DNA of 64,000 bases, from the NCBI GenBank assembly GCA_047967505.1, contig CM106541.1, one strand, 5' to 3'. The stretch comes from Dipteris shenzhenensis. Lineage: Eukaryota > Polypodiophyta > Polypodiopsida > Gleicheniales. Position numbers and translations under genes: made by a program. This document shows, one piece after another, positions 34,986 through 46,294 of the stretch (position 1 is the first letter of the stretch; every line of letters starts with the position of its first letter). Below the pieces are notes generated by a model that had not been told where the DNA came from, searched no databases, and worked only from the letters and a program-made list of their open reading frames with translations.

Positions 34986-35720
34986 CTAGTTGGAGGAGAA
35001 CTCGTGGTGGTGAGCAGTCATGGCACCTACGTAGGACAGCAAGTGAAGATCTGATTTTACCCTCATGGCTCCCTTACTTACCTCTTGGGGTTTGAGTAGC
35101 TTAAACATTCTTAGGGGGACCACCAGGGTCAGACCCTCGAGCTTTGGAGTGGTGATCTGAAACCCTACTCTTTCTAGGACATCTATATTGGCTAAGATGT
35201 GCATCTAATTCCACAAGAATTTTGGCTTGGAGAGAGGTGCATACCAGAAGTCGTCAGACTCCTTCTCATCCTCTTCCTTGTCATAGGGTTGGAATAGCTT
35301 TATGAAGGCAGTTCGAGCGACGGTGTCAGATTCTACGGCAAAGAGGTGTTTTGACAATGGGCGGGCCTTGTAGGTGTGCAAGTCCACTCTCATGGTTTGC
35401 TCCTCGTGCCATAAGTAGATGTTATCATTATGCCAGTCATGCATGAGTCCAAAAATTTGCAAGAAGGGCCTACCTAGGATAGCTTCATATCTTGGCTGTC
35501 GAGTGAAGTCCATGACCACGAACCTGACGGGGTACGTGAATCCAAATACCTTAATGTTTATGCCAATCCGCACTCCCAGGGGTTCAGCAGTTCTCCCATT
35601 GGCTAACTTTACTACCAAATGGGTCTACTTGAGTGTGGGTTTTCCCCATTTCACCCAGCATTCCTTGGTGTAGACACTCACCCTTGCTCCCCCATCCAAG
35701 ATGGCTTCAACCTTTTGGTT
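34986..35720 (-). pseudogene. E1 aspartic protease and linker
   Basis: At about 35700-35640 the minus strand reads VEAILDGGARVSVYTKECW, the DGGA form of the retropepsin active site. It continues after a stop with VKLANGRTAEPLGVRIGINI and YEAILGRPFLQIFG. An acidic linker (YDKEEDEKESDDFWYA) and the segment 35204-34986, also preserved in E2, join it to RT. Confidence 0.8.
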
Positions 35721-36249
35721 TTGATAGACCATGGGGATAGAGGCATTCATGCCATCACCCTCGAAGTACTGGTCTAGCTTGTTGATGGGAACCTTAGGTA
35801 GGTTCTGCCCTTTTCTAGCATCGATTGGTTGGGATTAGGGTTGGTAGGGGTTGGAGGTAAGAACGGTTTGTTCATCCAATTGGATAGATCGCACCATAGG
35901 ATGGAATTTCCTCTTAGCAGGGAAGCGATTTGACATTTTCACCTCTATCGATAGGAAGGTAGCCAACTCGTCACTATCGCAGGGATTTGGTGAAGCTTCT
36001 TCCTCCATGGACAGCATGTCCTTGAAGCCATACCAGTCTCCTTCCTCCTGGAGGTTATGTAACACTGGGTCTTCTTGGAACAACTTCTGCATCATATCCG
36101 AAGCTTCTGACTGATCAAAGCTAAGGTGTTCCCCTTCCTCCACCCTCTCCGATACCTTGAGTGATTTCACCCCTTGGTGGCCCATCAGGTAGGTTGGATG
36201 AATAGTATCTGACCCTCTACTCGTCGATGCTTGAACTTCTCTTGGCAAT

Positions 36250-38316
36250 CCCGTACCAAGTTCTGGGCATCTTTTATGTATTGCTTTTCTAAGACTGTGT
36301 CGGGATAGGTCTACTTATAGGAGGGTGAGGGTGCAAGGCCCAGGGCCCTCCCGCACTGGATTGTTCACCTCTGGGATCAGGGACACTTCAAGGTCACACT
36401 AGGTGGAAGACTATTTGAAAGCAGAGAGGAGGTGGCAAGAGTAGCTGCCTCCTCATCAGAATCATCCTGGATGAGTTCCTGGTCGGAGCTGTCACCTATT
36501 TGAATGGCCTTCTTGGACCGGGTTAGGGGATGTGGGGGAATCTTGATGTCGGGAAATGGGGATCCTTTACCCTTCCTTTTGAGCTTCCTCATTGCTTTGC
36601 CTAATGCCTTGGCTTGCATCCTCATGATGACTTGTAGTGGCACTATGACCACATGGCCCTATTCGATGTTGAGCAGATTAAGGCTAGTGCTCTTTGGCGG
36701 GATGATTGGGGTGGTTGGTCTCCTCGTGGGATAGTCCTGGAATAGATGCTCGGTTCCACACCTTGCACATAAGGAGGTGGGGTTGGTCATGGTTGGGGCT
36801 ATGGGGGTACGATCCTTGTATGGACAGTCCTTCAAGAAGTGTGGGCCTTGGCATTTGAAACATGACATTGGAGGGTTTGAAGTACCTCAGTAGGGGCATT
36901 CACTTGCTCTATGGGGACCCTAGCAGGTGTAACATTGGAGTGGAGGTCTCCGAGCAATTGAGTTTAGGTCTCTCGCCCTTGCATTCACGGGGGCGGTCTA
37001 GAATACAGGAACCTATTGATCCTCTGGTGGGAGGTAGTGGATTAGGGTGCCACTTCCCTCCTCGTAGGGGTAGTAATCATGAGGTCTATGATTAGGATCC
37101 GTCTCCTTCCAGTCTTTGGGCACTTCTTCTACCAACACTTGATTGACTGGGGCTATACAAGGTAGCAGGGGTTGTGGACCCAATATGGGTGGTAATAACA
37201 GAGTTGGTTGAGTTCTATACTGGCTAGAACTAGCCACGCAGCCACCTTGAAATATCTGGGGGTTAGGTGGGGCCGTTAGGGCTAATGGGGGTCTCATTTG
37301 ATACACGGGTTGGGGAAGGGACCTCTGAAATCGACATTGGGAGGTACCATGATTTCCCCACCTATAGCAGTGTGTGTAGTAGAGTGTTGGCCTTGCCCTT
37401 AGGCATGGGCACTCATTGGAGGGGTGATTCCCATTGCATAATCCACACTAGACATTGTCTCTCCATGGAAACAAGTGGGGGTTGCTTGGCACCTCCTTGG
37501 AGGTTCCTGTCATGGATGTTTTTATCGAAGCAATGCCTATATATTAATATAAAATATTGGCGAAAGTTTATGAAGCCCATTTTTTTAGTTTCACAATATT
37601 GATAGGATGCATCACTTTTTTATATTTTTTCTTTTGAATTTTGAAGTAAAAGATTAAATCTTGGTGAAACTTTAAATTTTTTTGCATAAAAGTTTCAAAT
37701 CCTAGGGTGAATCTTTCAACTGTCTATTTTTATTAGGGCCTACAAACATTTGACACCAATATAAAAGTTTAGCTTTTTAATGAAATTAAGTTGAAAAAAT
37801 CATCCATGGTTCCTATCCTCCACTATTGGCCTAGCTAATCCAATAGATTGGAGGCCAGCTCGAGGCCAGCTCGCTCATATCCAAGCCTTTGGGTTCGTTA
37901 ATCTCCTTCTTGACAATTCTACACTTGAAGAACTAATCGATGGAGCTATTTCTGAGGGATCTGGGGCTTTATCCGAATTCACCTTGTCCATCATGTTGTC
38001 ACATATATGGATGGTCACCTATTGCATAGATCAAAGGAGGTAGGGTTCATCACCATGAGGTGGTTGTGCAGCTTGGGGTCTGCCAATTTGATAAGGAAGC
38101 GAGGCAGCAATCGTTCGTCGCTCATCCGCTTGTACGTTCATAGTGGGCATTGAGGTGCTTAATCTTGGCAATGTAATCCCTTAGGGATTCCTTATCGTTC
38201 TGCTTTACACCATACAATTGGTGATCGGGCTCCATTTATGGCCGTTGAGAGAGAACCCCACAATAAAGGCCTTTCTCAATGTCTCTTAGTTGATCTTTTC
38301 TTCTAGGGTGAGAGCC
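36250..38316 (-). pseudogene. E1 gag, downstream part with zinc knuckles
   Basis: The segment 36868-36659 has two closely spaced C-x2-C-x3-H-x4-C-type knuckles: CFKCQGPHFLKDC and CARCGTEHLFQDY (last Cys replaced by Tyr). The three-residue spacing before His is unusual for Gag. Upstream, 38316-38200 reads RALTLEEKIN then ETLRKAFIVGFSLNG, the retrotransposon Gag core. Pro-rich segments (37306-37013) lie between. Frame breaks are frequent. Confidence 0.65.
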
Positions 38317-38320
38317 CTAT

Positions 38321-38347
38321 AACACACTATTCAAAATTTTTGGACTT
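38321..38347 (+). repeat. Left terminal inverted repeat of the DNA transposon
   Basis: It begins AACACACTATTC and ends TTTTGGACTT, pairing with the complement of 42339-42365 at 26 of 27 positions. It is preceded by the CTAT target copy at 38317-38320. Confidence 0.9.
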
Positions 38348-38519
38348 CTGTAAAGTCCAATTTGAGAAATGGACTAAAAAACAATCCAAAAATTTTGAAT
38401 ATACTAGTAATGTTGTTTTTTGAACTAGATTTGACAACTCCAAACAAAAGATTTGGTGATTAAGTACTAAGAACATCAATGCATAACCAAATATCTTACA
38501 GAGGTGGTCTACATAAACA

Positions 38520-38870
38520 TCTTCATAACTTCTTATGAATTGAGCTACTATCACCTAAGAACATCAATAGATGACCAATTCTCTTAGAAAGGTGTTGTAA
38601 ATAAACACCTTTATGTATAAGTGGTGTGCACACACCTTTATGACCATTTCTTTTAGAAAGGTGGTGTACATAAACCCCTTAGAAAGGTAGTGTACATAGA
38701 TCCTTTAATGTGTAAGTGGTGTACATATACACCTCACTTGGTATTAAAAAACACTCTTAACTATAAAAATACATATACACCTCACTTGGTATAAAAAACA
38801 CCCTTAACTATAAAAATACATTGACATAAAGTTTAAAATACACCATTAAGTATAAAATGGACCTCATAAA
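38520..38870. repeat. Left subterminal GGTGTA/TACACC palindromic motifs
   Basis: Repeated short motifs of the form GGTGGTGTACATAAACCCC and GTGGTGTACATATACACCT occur at least six times, several of them palindromic. The right arm at 41860-42003 has GGTGTATCTATACACCAC three times. Such arrays at both ends are typical of transposase-binding sites, which is inference. Confidence 0.7.
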
Positions 38871-38975
38871 TAATATTTATACACAATAATGAGAGTAAAG
38901 AAATCAAAAAAGTAGTTAACTTTTTATTAGATATTCGCTTTACATAGAAGTTCAAAACTTGTGATTACAAACCCG

Positions 38976-40970
38976 TCAGGCATCATGTTCCTCAGTACCA
39001 ATGTCCTCAATGCCAGGCCCTTGACTACCAGGGTCCTGACTAATAGGCTACTCTAAGACAGTACCAATGTCCTCAATGCGCCCTTGACTACCAGGGTCCT
39101 GACTAATAGGCTGCTCTAAGATTGGAGTCTCAGTAGCAAGGTCCTCAGTAGTTTGCTCTTCAATTCCAAGCACCTGACTAGTAGGCTGCTCTAAAGTCTC
39201 ATGTCCAAGTTCTTGGTGAGTAGGGTCCTAGCTACTAGGTTCCTGACTAGTAGGCTGCTCTAGAGTCTGTAAGGTCATGGTTGAAGAACCATCTATGCCT
39301 CCTAGTAACTCCTCCTGGTCATGCTTTGCCTCATCCATACCTTCTTTGGGTAACGCTTCCTTGCTTGATCCACTTGCATGTCCTTCACCCAAGATCAAAG
39401 GTGTTTCCTATGACGTGCTGTACTACTACTTCTTGCTACCGCGAGCCAACCCGTATGATGAGTGGAACCTCCTTGACTCTAGTTGACAATCGATCACCCT
39501 TATTCTTTGTGTGGATTTCTTCTTGGCATAAGTCATCGGATGCAAAGCTTTCATCCTCATCATCACCTGAGCTAGAATCATCATCCTCAGACTCACTACC
39601 CTTGTCTTCGACATTTTCCTCACTACCCTCTTCTTTGACATTTTCCTCTTCAAAGAAGGTAGTGCAACTATAATATGTGTCAAAGAACTCAATCTGATGG
39701 GGGGTATCAATGACATTTACATTTCTACCTTGGCGTATCAATTTCTTAGCAGCAAAACCCATTCGATACAATGCTACTTCCCACCCATCATTCAGTAAAT
39801 TCTTTGTCATCTCTAGTATCACATCAGGATCCATCGGCTTTCTGTAATCCACCATTGTTGCATCAAGTTCAACCTTATTGTCCTCAAAGTAATGAAGCTC
39901 GAGAGTCCTTAAAGGAATTTTGATTAGATTGCCACCACCCCTGGATAAGAAGCACATCAAGAAAGGCTGCAAGACTTGAATGGCAATGCCTTCCAAGATA
40001 GTCATATGATTGCGTAGGACTATACCATGGTATACTTTTGAAAGTAAATACCCAAATGTAGATGTCAAACTCACATACAAGGCCACCCTTTATGATTCTG
40101 TCACGAACAGGACCAACGTTGATCTTTTCTTATCTGCCATAGGACCTTCTATGATAAACCGCACAAGTTCAGCTATCCATGACACTACAAGGTCTTGCAA
40201 TTCATCTATGAAAAATACACATGGCTTCTCCGAAGCATGACCACTCATTGTTATGAAATGCTCTGTATCAATGCCATTGATGTGTGTAAAATTTGTATCA
40301 TTCTCTGATAGCAAGATATCATAGGAGAAGCTGAATGGAGAACCATCATCTAAACCACCAATTGCTTTACCTTGGGCAGTGGATTGCAAGGCCTTTTTCT
40401 TGATGTCCATATATTCTGTCTCAACGATCTTTGGCATTTTAGCTCTTAGATCCTTTGTTGGTGTGGCATCTGCATCCATTGAAGCCAACCACTTTCTAGC
40501 CCATGTCTTATCAAGGAGTTGACCTAGGCTAAGTGCTTTCTTCTTATCCACATTAATTGACTTGCCAGCTAACTCATCATCAGATTTCAATAAAAACAAT
40601 AGGCCGAGAGAGCAGCCTCACTTTGAATCATTCAGGTGACCACTTCATCCAAGTTGCTGTGCTTGCTCTTCTTTCCAAAGAAGCAGTCATGGCTTAGGAT
40701 CTTCTTGCATACTTCTTCTGTTATTGCATCTGGAACAAACCTTAATGCTCTCCACCAAACAATAGACATCGGTTTCATTATTTCTTTCCTCTGAGTTGCA
40801 GTGTGCTCTGGTGCCTCAAAGGATATCTTTCCTATTTCGTATGCTTGGCAAACATCCTCTATGCTCTGAAACACTGAGTCCTCACTGAGTCCTCTAATTA
40901 ATTTTTTATAAAAGTTTTTTTTGAGCCTCGAAGGACCCCCACTTAAGGAGAGGAGGGGATTACCCCCCAA
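38976..40970 (-). pseudogene. Unrecognised transposon protein with acidic region and C-terminal repeats
   Basis: No family was recognised. From right to left the minus strand gives a segment 40970-40632 (EDVCQAYEIGKISFEAPEHT, WWRALRFVPDAITEEVCKKI), then 40599-39436 in one frame with a single TAA (CVFFIDELQDLVVSWIAELV; ELHYFEDNKVELDATMVDYR; WEVALYRMGFAAKKLIRQGR). An acidic run (GSESEDDDSSSGDDEDESFA) follows. After a frame change the tail to the stop at 38976 holds four copies of a LEQP[TI]SQ repeat joined by DPGSQG and IEDIGT. The total is about 600 codons. Location inside the TIRs makes a transposase or accessory protein plausible, but no catalytic triad could be assigned. Splicing rather than frame damage could explain the breaks. 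Confidence 0.5.
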
Positions 40971-40986
40971 CTTGTTGCGTGCGCAA

Positions 40987-41585
40987 TAGGTTGGGGGTTA
41001 ATAATCCCTCGCCCTCCCCTCCCCTCCTCTCCCATCTGCTCGCCCCTCCCCTCTCCTCCCACCTCCTTGTCTCTCCCCTCCCCTCCCGTCTCGGTTAATC
41101 CCCTGCCCTCCCCTCCCCTCCTCTCCCATCTGCCCGCCCCTCCCCTCTCCTCCTCGCCCATCTCCCCTCCCCGCCCCTCCCATCGTCCTTGCTCCCCTCC
41201 CCTCCCCCCCTCCCCTCTCGCCTCCCCTCCCCGCCTCTCTCGCCTCCCCTCCCCTCCCCTCCCCACCCGTCTCCCCTCCCCGCCCTCCCTCCCCTCTCAC
41301 CTCCCCTCCCCTCCCCTCGTGCCTCCCCATCGCGGGAGGCATCAGAGGGATGCCTCCTGCGGTGGGGAGTGGGTAGGGAGGCGGGAGGGGCGAGAGGGGA
41401 GGGATGGGACGAGGAGGCGAGAGGGGTGAGAGGGGAGGGGAGGCGAGGGGGGAGGGGAGGGGAGAGGGGAGGGGGGTTAAGGAGGGACGGGGCGGGGAGG
41501 CGGGAGGGGCGAGAGGGGAGGGGAGGCAAGGGGGGAGGGGCGGGGAGGGGAGGGGAGAGAGGAGTTACCCCTCTCCCCTCCCCTA
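40987..41585. repeat. Polypyrimidine/polypurine inverted block
   Basis: About 330 bases of nearly pure CCTCCC-type sequence (40999-41325) are followed, across a short GC-rich hairpin (AGGCATCAGAGGGATGCCT, 41337-41355), by nearly pure GGGGAGG-type sequence to 41570. The two halves are approximate reverse complements, so the block could fold on itself. A second hairpin-like segment (GGATTACCCCCC to TTAATAATCC) precedes it at 40957-41009. Long open frames here arise from composition and are not genes. Confidence 0.85.
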
Positions 41586-42338
41586 CAAAAGAAACGTGAA
41601 TGGGTTCCAAATAATGAGGGATTAACAGAGGTGGAAGTTAGTAGCATTATTCATTGCTGGAAATCGAGGACACGAAGTTTTAAAAAGAAGCATGGATACA
41701 ATGTTGAAAAATGTATCACAATCCCTGATCCAAGTCGTGTCCATATTAAACATCATTTGGCAAGACTTGACCCATAAAGCGCAAATACATTACATGACTC
41801 TGATGACTCTAAACGAGATTCAGATGCATAAGATAATGTTTTCTATGCTTTTTTCCATACAAATGGTGTATCTATACACCACCAATAAGATAATGTATTG
41901 TATGCTTTGTTTTTCAAAAAAAGGGTGTATCTATACACCACTTATATATTGAATTCAACAAACTCTTTAAAAAAAAAAAAAAGGTGTATCTATACACCAC
42001 TTATTTGTTGAATTCAGCAAACTCTCTTCATATGGTGTCATATTTTCACTTTATCAGTATAGTGTTAAAATTGAACTGGAGTTAGGGAGGAGTTAGGAGA
42101 CTACTGTTATTATTATTATAGTTATTGGATGGGGGCACCATGCACAAGTTTGGGAATTATAGCTTCATTGAGCCATTTTTATTATTATTAGAGGTCACCA
42201 CATGACTTTTTAGCTTAATAAGGCCATATTTGTATATAAGTGACCCATTTAGTGCTCTAAAAAACCCAATTTTTGAGCTCACTAAGCGAAGTTGAGTGGA
42301 GAGGATATGCTCCAAAAAAAAGTCCAAACCAAGAGAGA

Positions 42339-42365
42339 AAGTCCAAAATTTTTGAATAGTGTGTT
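42339..42365 (-). repeat. Right terminal inverted repeat of the DNA transposon
   Basis: It ends TTTGAATAGTGTGTT and is followed by CTAT at 42366-42369. AAGTCC motifs recur just inside both ends. Confidence 0.9.
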
Positions 42366-44766
42366 CTATACCATTGGCCCTCTTTGCCATCCGAGGCCAA
42401 ACGCATTGGCCATCTCTAGGTCTCCGAGGGCACCAAAGGCTTCACAAATCTATTCAAATGGCTCCACATGGGAGACCGGGTCTCCTTCGCCAAGGAACTT
42501 GGTCATTAGCTTGGAGATGGCTATGGGTCGGCTCCTCGAGGGATTCGCAATCCTTGTCGAGAACACTGGGGCAGGTGGAGATGGCATGGCCCCCCCTTAT
42601 GAGGGCATTCACCAAGATATGCATTGCCTCATTAGTCAACACCGTTTGAGTGGCTAGTAGAGGTGGTGTTGCTGTGGGCCTAACGAGGTGTTGGGATGGC
42701 CTTAAGCTGGCCTAGGTGATGGTCCCCATGTAGGTTCTAGTACCAGCATTGGAACGGATGTGCCAAGGCCTACATTGATTGGTGCAACTGGTATAGATGG
42801 GAAGGGACAGACTCTTAGAGGAGGTGGGTCCTAGGGCATGGGAACGTTAGTTCCATGCAGTGGGCGGTAGGGTGGAAACTGGGGTGCCCCATAGTTGACG
42901 AAGGCTGGTGGCATCGGGGCTATTGGAGGTTCATAAGGCACTCTGCCTTGGAAGTCCCTAGTATCCCCTCAGTTGGGGTCTTGCCTTTGGAATTCCCTCA
43001 TCCATGGATCTTCATCATCCATGTTTCCCACTAGGAAGGTCTGGCATAGGCGGAGGGTCTTGGATCAGCAAAGGTTGTTTTCATCCCGGTCTGTGGTTTG
43101 ACAGCTGGATGTTGCTAGCCTTCCCTCCTTGTGGACATGCTGGACGAAGGGGTTCTCCATGTCCGTCGACTATGTTCGGCCTAAGGAGTCAAATATGTTG
43201 GAGAACGTACCTCTAAGCTTGGACACAACCGAAGGTGCAGGCGAGTTAGGAAAGGCTACACTTGTGAATGGAGCTTCCTATGCCCTTGGACTCGAGGGGC
43301 CTTGCATCACTTCTTCCAAACTCTCCGTTTCGCCAGAACTAGACAAAGTTTCTAGTCAAGGACCTGCTAGCGAGTGGAGGCTTGGGATCGAGCTTCTGAA
43401 TTCCTAGTTAGGATGGAGGGTGGGCTGAGCGTAGCTCAAAGGCACAGGATCCTTTGGCAAAATCCTTCCCGACCTCAAGTGCATGTGGGATTCCTTTGGC
43501 TGAGCACACTCAGGCTGAACTGAGGTTCTGGAAAATTTTTAATTCTTTAGCTACCCTAGAGGTATCGTGATGGTTGGTGGGATCCGAAACCGGTGGTGGG
43601 ATATGGGTAGAGTGACAGGCGGTGACGTAAGCATATAGCAATGGCGGCGGAGTACAAATGACACTAGGCGATGGAATAGATGTATCATGATGATGAACGA
43701 GGGTAGATCTTGCCACGTCTGTGGTGGGATCATAGGTCGGTGGGATATGCATTGAGCACCAAGTGCTCATCGGTATAGTTATCGTGACGGGCATGGGGGT
43801 TGACAATCGCACCAAGCGGCGTGATAGGAGTGAAACGATGATCGACAGAATAAGCGTAAGGTGACAAATGACGGAATCAAATAGTGACGATTGGTGGAAT
43901 GAAATAGCGATGGGTGGCATGATTGGCATAATGTGATGGGCAGAGGGGTATGAATATGACCACAGGCATGGGGATGAGTTCACCATGTTGACGGTGAGGT
44001 AGCAGAATAGCAACGATCGACAGAATAGCTCTATGGCATCGGGTCAACGGCTGTCAAGTCAACGGGATAGCAACTCTGACACGCATTTAATCGGGGCACT
44101 GGGTTAGGCCGTGCTCATAGGCTGTGGTCAGAAGTTAGGTCGATGGGGTAGCTCTATGGCACCGGATCAACGGGGTTTGATCGACAAGATACAGCTAACG
44201 CACTGGCTGGTGGAATATTTGGTCGACAAGATAGCTCTATGGCATCGACTCGACAGGATAGGAAAACACAGTGTCACCAACTGATTTTTGTGGATTTTTT
44301 ACAAGATTTGAGTTTCTGTCCTAAATTTGTTATGTTAGGAGGGTGTTACATACCTAGTTCACCTATACAATGAAAAAAACTTGAAGAAAAAGCACTTTTT
44401 GGAAGCAAAAATGCAAAATTTCATGAAGGGTGAGTTCTAAAACACAGAACAACTTCAAGATTTGGCAAGAATCAGCATTTTGGTTGTTTTTTGATGGGAC
44501 TGGATCTTACACCCTCCTTAGCAATCACACCCACTATGTTCCTATCAACTCAAAACACTTAAAAGCATAAAAAGAAAGCTCCCAATGCTCCAAAATGACT
44601 TTCGAACAAGAAAAAATAGTTTTTCTACTTTTCCATCCACACTCTCACTTCCTCCCTCTCTTTTCTCCTACAACTCCACTAACAAGCTCCAAGTTAAGCT
44701 TGAAGACTTGTGCAATGGGTAGATATAGAAGGGAAACAATTGCAAATGCAAAAGCATACCTTTTCT
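42366..44766 (-). pseudogene. E1 leader and upstream part of gag
   Basis: Next to the transposon the minus strand reads DPVSHVEPFE then ICEAFGALGDLEMANAFGLG, a Gag entry motif that continues beyond the insertion with WYRALTLEEK once the target duplication is removed. Farther right (43000-43500) is Pro-rich decayed coding. 43550-44270 is a diverged short repeat (GATGGGTGG, CTCTATGGCA), and 44290-44760 is an AT-rich leader. Confidence 0.55.
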
Positions 44767-44783
44767 CCCCAACATCGGTGCCA
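44767..44783 (-). other. E1 primer-binding site
   Basis: The minus strand reads TGGCACCGATGTTGGGG four bases inside the LTR end, close to the TGGCGCCGTTGYCGGGG primer sites of plant Athila/Tat-type gypsy elements. Confidence 0.7.
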
Positions 44784-44787
44784 AAAA

Positions 44788-45840
44788 TGTTGTGAGTCTC
44801 GATGGTTACTCACGTGTCGTGGGGATGTTGAAGATATGCCATTGGATCCTCTACTCCGAGCTACTCTACAATGCATAGCATGAGTCTTCCACAAGTGTTA
44901 CTCAAGTAGCCTCCGGATTTTTGCAATGTGTCTCCACACAAGAAAGAGGGAAGGGGAAGAGGGGAGAGGAGATTGAAGAAGGGAAGGAGAGGGAGAAGGG
45001 AAGAGGAAGAAGAAGGGAAGAGGAGAGTGAAGGGAGATGGAGTGGCAGATACAAGGGCACTACAATGGAAACAAGGGAACACCCAAAACACTCTCTTGGA
45101 AGAGAAGAGGGAGCTTGTATTCAAACTTGTGCAAACAATAATGAAGACCAAAGTCAACACTTTGGCCTTTTATACAAGTCACCTTTTGAAGGGAGGGCCA
45201 ACCCTTTTTCTTTTTAGCACTCTCCTTCTCTTTACAACCAAAGGCTCTTGGGCCCGTAGGGTGCCAAGGCATATTACTATTCTTTCCATCTCTCCCTACT
45301 GGCGGAAATAGCACTTGGGACAAACCTGGCATTAGGGGTTCCCAAATTATAGCACTTGTGTTAGCCTCGTGCCTTCTAGGCTTAGGTGATTTGGGGCTCA
45401 ATCATCTTGAGCGCCCTCATGCCTTAAACCATTTGTGGTTCAAATCCCACTCTTGAGGCTCAAAACCTAGAGTCGCAAGGCTTAACTTCCATGAGACACT
45501 CCACGGCAACCCTGCATGTTGCTTGGAATCTTTTGCTTTGAAATATTTGGGGATCAAACTCCCTGAGTTTGAGCTATACTCCTTTCATGACTATTTTCAT
45601 TAGTGTGGCTATTTCCATGGATGTAGACCTCAAATGTGCATGTTGGTTGCAATATTTGGTCTTGATGTTAGCTGGAACATACAACCTGTGCCTAGAATCC
45701 TTGGACTTTGGGTATTTGGGGATCAAACTCATTGAGTTTGAGCTATACTCCTTCTGTGTGCACATTGCTTGCTATCACTAGCTTGTTTATTGAAGTAGAT
45801 CATGCGGTGATTACCCTGCATTTGTTTGTGGATGTTAGCA
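44788..45840 (-). repeat. E1 5' LTR, 1053 bp
   Basis: It starts TGTTGTGAG and ends GATGTTAGCA in plus-strand order. Its left half matches the E4 LTR (15692-16420) and its right half the E3 LTR fragment (23172-23623), so all three belong to one LTR family. The minus-strand TATA box is the complement of CCTTTTATAC near 45171. A box-B-like GGTTCAAATCCC sits near 45430 and might mark an embedded SINE. Confidence 0.75.
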
Positions 45841-46294
45841 ATCACTTTAATAGTGAATTTGCATTGGAGATGGCTGCCATGGGCATGTTTTGGTCATCCT
45901 TATATTAGAAATCCTTCAAGAAGTGAGGTCCATGGCACTTGTAGTAGACACTTGATTGGTTTCCATCTTGTATGGACACTCACTAGACCTATGGGGACCT
46001 TAACATGTCTAACATGGAATCATGGTTTTTCGGACTTGTTGACTCGTTGCCATCTTATGTATAAACCCTCTATACCACGTGCGTTCAAGGCATATTTCTG
46101 AAATCCCTTATTTGTATAAATTTTTCATTAATAAAATGTACCCCTTTTCTATACAAATCCGTAAATTTTTTCCAAAACTATTTTAAATAGTCCCTTATGT
46201 ATATTTATTTCTGTAAATTTTAGAAATAAAAAATACCCTTTTGTTGAACTCACGTGATAGGGTTACATATGATGAGTGACCCCCCCGAGGGTTC
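45841..46294. other. AT-rich spacer between E1 and the copia nest
   Basis: No coding, primer site or repeat partner was found. This is the only non-element sequence seen between the gypsy block and the copia block. Confidence 0.4.

Larger units (their letters stand above)
38321..42365 (-). mobile_element. DNA transposon with 27 bp TIRs and an unrecognised protein
   Basis: The ends are inverted repeats: AACACACTATTCAAAA at both, extending to 27 positions with one mismatch (38321-38347 and 42339-42365). The flanks carry CTAT on both sides (38317-38320, 42366-42369). Removing the insert and one CTAT rejoins the E1 gag frame (W-Y-R-A-L-T), which fixes the borders and a 4 bp (possibly 5 bp, CTATA) target duplication. 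Subterminal regions hold many short palindromes. The coding part is on the minus strand (40970-38976). A long C-rich/G-rich block lies upstream of it. The CACTA string is present, but three bases inside the repeat, and a 3 bp duplication does not fit, so the superfamily is unassigned. Confidence 0.85.
31500..45840 (-). mobile_element. E1, Ty3/gypsy retrotransposon, interrupted by a DNA transposon
   Basis: Read from right to left this is a 1053 bp 5' LTR, a primer site, a long leader, gag (split by the transposon at 38321-42365), zinc knuckles, protease, RT, RNase H, integrase and a second retropepsin-like segment. The PR-RT-RH-IN order is that of Ty3/gypsy. The primer site (TGGCACCGATGTTGGGG) resembles the TGGCGCCGTTGTCGGGG type of Athila/Tat elements. 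Frames are broken by many stops, so it is inactive. The 3' LTR is missing or unrecognised. Confidence 0.85.

Noticed and set aside
40943-41610. Several Gly/Arg- or Pro/Ser-rich frames of 70-170 codons on both strands
   Set aside because: They are a by-product of the polypurine/polypyrimidine block, open in all frames.
38325-42361. Assignment of the transposon to the CACTA superfamily
   Set aside because: CACTA occurs in the ends, but the inverted repeat extends outward by four further bases (AACA) and the flanks show CTAT, not a 3 bp duplication next to CACTA. The assignment is left open.
43510-44013. 167-codon minus-strand frame in the E1 leader
   Set aside because: It lies in diverged GATGGG-type repeat sequence and has low-complexity His/Pro/Ser composition.
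45377-45460. SINE or tRNA in the E1 LTR (GGTTCAAATCCC)
   Set aside because: A box B match exists but box A is weak, and the similarity with E3 continues far beyond a SINE length.
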